From a bacterium (GTDB taxonomy: Bacteria > Armatimonadota > Fimbriimonadia > Fimbriimonadales > GBS-DC), in NCBI GenBank assembly GCA_029335935.2, contig JARJMV020000109.1:1-8957 (forward strand): a stretch of 8,957 nucleotides of DNA, read 5' to 3'. A program made the position numbers and the translations under genes. Positions 6,463 through 8,957 of the stretch are shown here, in pieces. Position 1 is the stretch's first letter. Every line of letters begins with the position of its first letter. The notes below the pieces were generated by a model. That model did no database searches. It was given only the letters and a program-made list of their open reading frames with translations, and had not been told where the DNA came from.

Positions 6463-6470
6463 TAAACGGT

Positions 6471-6746
6471 ATGACACTGACGCCCGAACAGAAACAGGCG
6501 ATCATCGAAGAACACAAGCGCCACGAGGGCGACACCGGCTCGCCCGAAGTGCAAATCGCACTGCTGACTGCGCGCATCCACTACCTGACCGAGCATCTCA
6601 AGAAGCACCGAAAAGACTTTCACTCCCGCTACGGGCTGGTGAAGCTGGTCGGACAACGCCGCCAGCTGCTGAACTATTTAGCCAACCAAGACATCCAGCG
6701 CTACCGCGCGCTGGTGCAGAAACTGGGCATCCGCTCGCAGCGGTAA
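6471..6746 (+). CDS. rpsO: 30S ribosomal protein S15
   Basis: A 91-residue primary-binding ribosomal protein that recognises the central domain of 16S rRNA (the three-way junction of helices 20-22) and nucleates assembly of the small-subunit platform. The sequence is canonical along its full length: [35 protein letters not shown], the [18 protein letters not shown] loop with the conserved His and Asp, and [12 protein letters not shown]. It is two residues longer than the E. coli protein. It is the first gene of the rpsO-pnp operon; the next gene starts 17 bp after its stop. It has its own promoter and a structured leader, suggesting translational autoregulation by free S15. Confidence 0.98.
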   Translation: MTLTPEQKQAIIEEHKRHEGDTGSPEVQIALLTARIHYLTEHLKKHRKDFHSRYGLVKLVGQRRQLLNYLANQDIQRYRALVQKLGIRSQR

Positions 6747-6748
6747 AC

Positions 6749-6754
6749 AGGAGG
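6749..6754 (+). promoter_or_regulatory. Ribosome binding site of pnp
   Basis: AGGAGG with nine bases before the ATG at 6764, only two bases after the rpsO stop codon. It allows efficient reinitiation or independent loading within the operon and fixes the pnp start. Confidence 0.85.
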
Positions 6755-6763
6755 CAGAATTCT

Positions 6764-8957
6764 ATGCGAGAACCCATCGTTGTATCCGCCGAAATCGGCG
6801 GAGACCTATTGTCGCTGGAGACAGGCGTCTTAGCGAACCAAGCGAATGCCGCCGTCGTCGTGCGCTATGGCGAAAGCGTGGTGTTGGTCACCGCGACCAT
6901 GAGCCAGAAAGCGCGCACCGATATCGATTTCTTTCCCCTGATTGTAGACTACGAAGAGCGCAAGTACGCCGTCGGCAAAATCCCCGGCGGATTCGTCAAG
7001 CGCGGTGGGCGACCCTCCGATGAATCCATCGTGCAAGGACGCCTCGTCGACCGCTCCATCCGACCGCTGTTTCCCAAAGGCATGCGCAACGAGGTGCAGG
7101 TGATTGTGATGCCTATCTCGGTGGACTTCGACCACCCCCCTGCGATACTGGGCATCATAGGCGCATCGGCTGCACTGACGATTTCCGACATCCCTTGGAA
7201 CGGACCGCTCGGCGCGGTGCGGGTCGGTTATGTGAACGGCGAGTTCCTGTTGAACCCCAACAGCGCGATGAGCGAACTCTCGGAACTTGAGCTTGTCGTC
7301 TCCAGCCGTCCCGACCATGTGATGATGATTGAGGCCGACGCCGACCAGCTCCCCGAAGAGATCCTGCTGCAAGCCATCGAGCTCGCGCACCTTGAGAACC
7401 AGAAAATCATCGCGCTGATTGAACAGTTGCGCGCCCAAGTCGGCAAACCGAAAGCGGAAGTACCGCTCTACTTGGTGTCCGACGACACTAAAAGCGCGGT
7501 GAAGGCGTTCGCAGGGGACACGCTCAAAGATGCCATCCAGAATCCTGACAAGCTGGCGCGCGAGGCGGGGCTGAGCCAGCTCAAGGACGAAATCGTCGCG
7601 CAAATGAACACGCCGCCCGACCCCGAATCGCCGCCCCCCTACGCCGGGCGTGAACTGGAACTCAGTATGGCGGTCGACGAGGTCATCAAGGAGACCGTGC
7701 GCAAGCTCATCTTAGACGAGGGTAAGCGCCCTGACGGGCGCGCCCCACACGAAATCCGCGAGATTTCGTGCGCGGTTGGGCTGCTCCCCCGCACGCACGG
7801 CAGCGGATTGTTCCAGCGCGGACAAACGCAAGTGCTGACCACCTGCACGCTCGGCGCGCTGCAGGAAGCGCAGATCCTCGACGCGCTCAGCGAAGAGGAC
7901 ACCAAGCGCTACATGCACTTCTACAACTTCCCGCCGTTCAGCGTGGGCGAGGTGCGCCCCCTGCGCGGTGCAGGCAGACGCGAAGTCGGGCACGGCATGC
8001 TCGCGGAACGCGCCCTCGAACGCATGATACCCCCTGAAGAGGAGTTCCCCTACGCCATCCTACTCTACTCGGAGGTGCTGGAATCGAACGGCTCGACCTC
8101 GATGGCAAGCACTTGCGGCAGTACCCTCGCGCTGATGGACGCAGGCGTGCCAATCAAAGCGCCTGTCGCAGGCATCGCCACCGGCTTGGTCTATGAAAGC
8201 GACGACCGCTACGCCATCCTGACCGACATTCAGGGCATGGAAGACGCCACAGGCGATATGGACTTCAAGGTCGCCGGCACGGAGCAGGGCATTACGGCAA
8301 TCCAGCTCGACTTGAAGATTCCTGGCTTGCCCGCGCACATTATCGCAGAGACGCTTGCCCGCGCCCGCGAATCGCGCCTATTCATCCTACAGAAGATGCT
8401 GGAGGTCATCCCTGCGCCGCGTCCTGAGGTCTCGCCGCGCGCCCCGCGCATCTTCGTGATGGAGATTAACCCCGACAAGATTGGCGAAGTGATTGGACCC
8501 GGCGGCAAGACGGTCAAGAAAATCACTGCCGAAACGGGAGCGCAAATCCAGATTGAACAGACGGGCAAGATATACATCGCCGCGCCTGACGGCGAGTCGG
8601 GCGAGCGTGCGCGACAGATGATCGAGGCGCTCACCAAAGAGGTCGCTGTCGGCGAGGTCTATGTCGGGCGCGTCACTCGGCTGATGTCGCGCGGCGCGTT
8701 CGTGGAAGTACTGCCCGGCAAGGAAGGCTTGGTGGATTTGCGCGACCTGACCGACAAGCGCGTGAACCGCCCTGAAGAGGTGGTCAAGGTCGGCGACACG
8801 CTGCGCGTGCGCGTGAAGGAGATCGACCACATGGGGCGCATCAACCTCACCACGCGCGGCTTGGAGCAGCCCACCGAACTCGGCGCTGTGAGCGCGGTAG
8901 CAGCGCCAATTAGCAGTAGCGCGCCTCGCAGCGGCGACCGACGCCCCGCCCCACCCC
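6764..8957 (+). CDS. pnp: Polynucleotide phosphorylase (3' end outside window)
   Basis: The frame is open from ATG 6764 to the right edge (731 codons, no stop) and so is incomplete at the C-terminus. PNPase is a trimeric 3'-to-5' exoribonuclease that uses phosphate and releases nucleoside diphosphates; it can also add tails. Domains in order: first RNase PH-like domain (about 1-225; FFPLIVDYEERKYAVGKIPGGF, RPLFP), a helical linker domain (about 235-310), the second, catalytic RNase PH-like domain (about 320-550; RPDGR, RTHGSGLFQRGQTQVL, SNGSTSMAS, and the metal-binding GDMDFKVAGT at 497-506), a KH domain (about 562-620; VIGPGGKTVKKI) and an S1 domain (about 628-700; GEVYVGRVTRLMSRGAFVEV). All catalytic landmarks are present. 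The S1 strand usually reading GLVHIS is GLVDLR here. Past residue 705 a Ser/Ala/Pro/Arg tail begins, common in this family and poorly conserved. The gene is co-transcribed with rpsO. Confidence 0.98.
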   Translation, partial: MREPIVVSAEIGGDLLSLETGVLANQANAAVVVRYGESVVLVTATMSQKARTDIDFFPLIVDYEERKYAVGKIPGGFVKRGGRPSDESIVQGRLVDRSIRPLFPKGMRNEVQVIVMPISVDFDHPPAILGIIGASAALTISDIPWNGPLGAVRVGYVNGEFLLNPNSAMSELSELELVVSSRPDHVMMIEADADQLPEEILLQAIELAHLENQKIIALIEQLRAQVGKPKAEVPLYLVSDDTKSAVKAFAGDTLKDAIQNPDKLAREAGLSQLKDEIVAQMNTPPDPESPPPYAGRELELSMAVDEVIKETVRKLILDEGKRPDGRAPHEIREISCAVGLLPRTHGSGLFQRGQTQVLTTCTLGALQEAQILDALSEEDTKRYMHFYNFPPFSVGEVRPLRGAGRREVGHGMLAERALERMIPPEEEFPYAILLYSEVLESNGSTSMASTCGSTLALMDAGVPIKAPVAGIATGLVYESDDRYAILTDIQGMEDATGDMDFKVAGTEQGITAIQLDLKIPGLPAHIIAETLARARESRLFILQKMLEVIPAPRPEVSPRAPRIFVMEINPDKIGEVIGPGGKTVKKITAETGAQIQIEQTGKIYIAAPDGESGERARQMIEALTKEVAVGEVYVGRVTRLMSRGAFVEVLPGKEGLVDLRDLTDKRVNRPEEVVKVGDTLRVRVKEIDHMGRINLTTRGLEQPTELGAVSAVAAPISSSAPRSGDRRPAPP

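Noticed and set aside
6102..6470. In-frame extension of rpsO to the left (would give a 214-residue protein)
   Set aside because: It runs antisense through the trmFO N-terminus and across both promoters and the leader hairpin. S15 homology begins exactly at the ATG at 6471, which has a well-placed ribosome site.
6830..7603. Long minus-strand open frame opposite pnp
   Set aside because: pnp is unmistakable on the plus strand here; the antisense translation (His/Asp/Arg-rich) is typical of a mirrored frame.

Overview
The window looks like a chromosomal piece of a GC-rich, Armatimonadota-like bacterium (Fimbriimonadia or a relative). This placement is an inference. It rests on a lone prepilin-type H-X9-DG protein (a family abundant in Planctomycetes, Verrucomicrobia and Armatimonadota), a folate-dependent TrmFO, a LacI-family regulator and a SpoIID-domain protein without sporulation genes nearby. 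There is no phage, transposon, CRISPR or plasmid signal, and the content is mostly ordinary chromosomal genes.

Layout: (1) Positions 1-119 hold the 3' end of an unidentified plus-strand gene. It meets, one base apart, a minus-strand block that reads leftward. (2) That block runs from 3319 to 121: an H-X9-DG pseudopilin-like protein, a strong intrinsic terminator, a secreted SpoIID/LytB-type peptidoglycan lytic enzyme, and a LacI-family repressor with its own extended -10 promoter and a TTG start. (3) A roughly 230-bp divergent gap separates this block from a plus-strand NAD(P)-dependent aldehyde dehydrogenase (3549-4994). (4) The dehydrogenase overlaps by 6 bp, tail to tail, with minus-strand trmFO (6299-4989), the tRNA U54 methyltransferase. 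(5) trmFO and the plus-strand rpsO-pnp operon diverge from a compact back-to-back promoter region (6308-6356). rpsO encodes ribosomal protein S15. pnp encodes polynucleotide phosphorylase and runs off the right edge.

Functional links: rpsO-pnp is the classic conserved pairing of a ribosomal protein gene with an RNA degradation and processing gene. trmFO next to it adds a tRNA-modification gene, and the shared promoter region could couple or oppose their transcription. The left block mixes cell-surface functions (pseudopilin, cell-wall lytic enzyme) with a sugar-type transcription regulator. Nothing in the sequence shows what the repressor controls besides, possibly, itself.

The most interesting non-coding signals are a 72-nt hairpin in the rpsO leader, starting almost at the predicted transcription start (candidate S15 autoregulatory RNA or RNase III substrate), a trmFO promoter placed so that the mRNA should be leaderless, and a perfect terminator palindrome placed directly against the spoIID-like start codon. 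I do not see a clearly new multi-gene system here.
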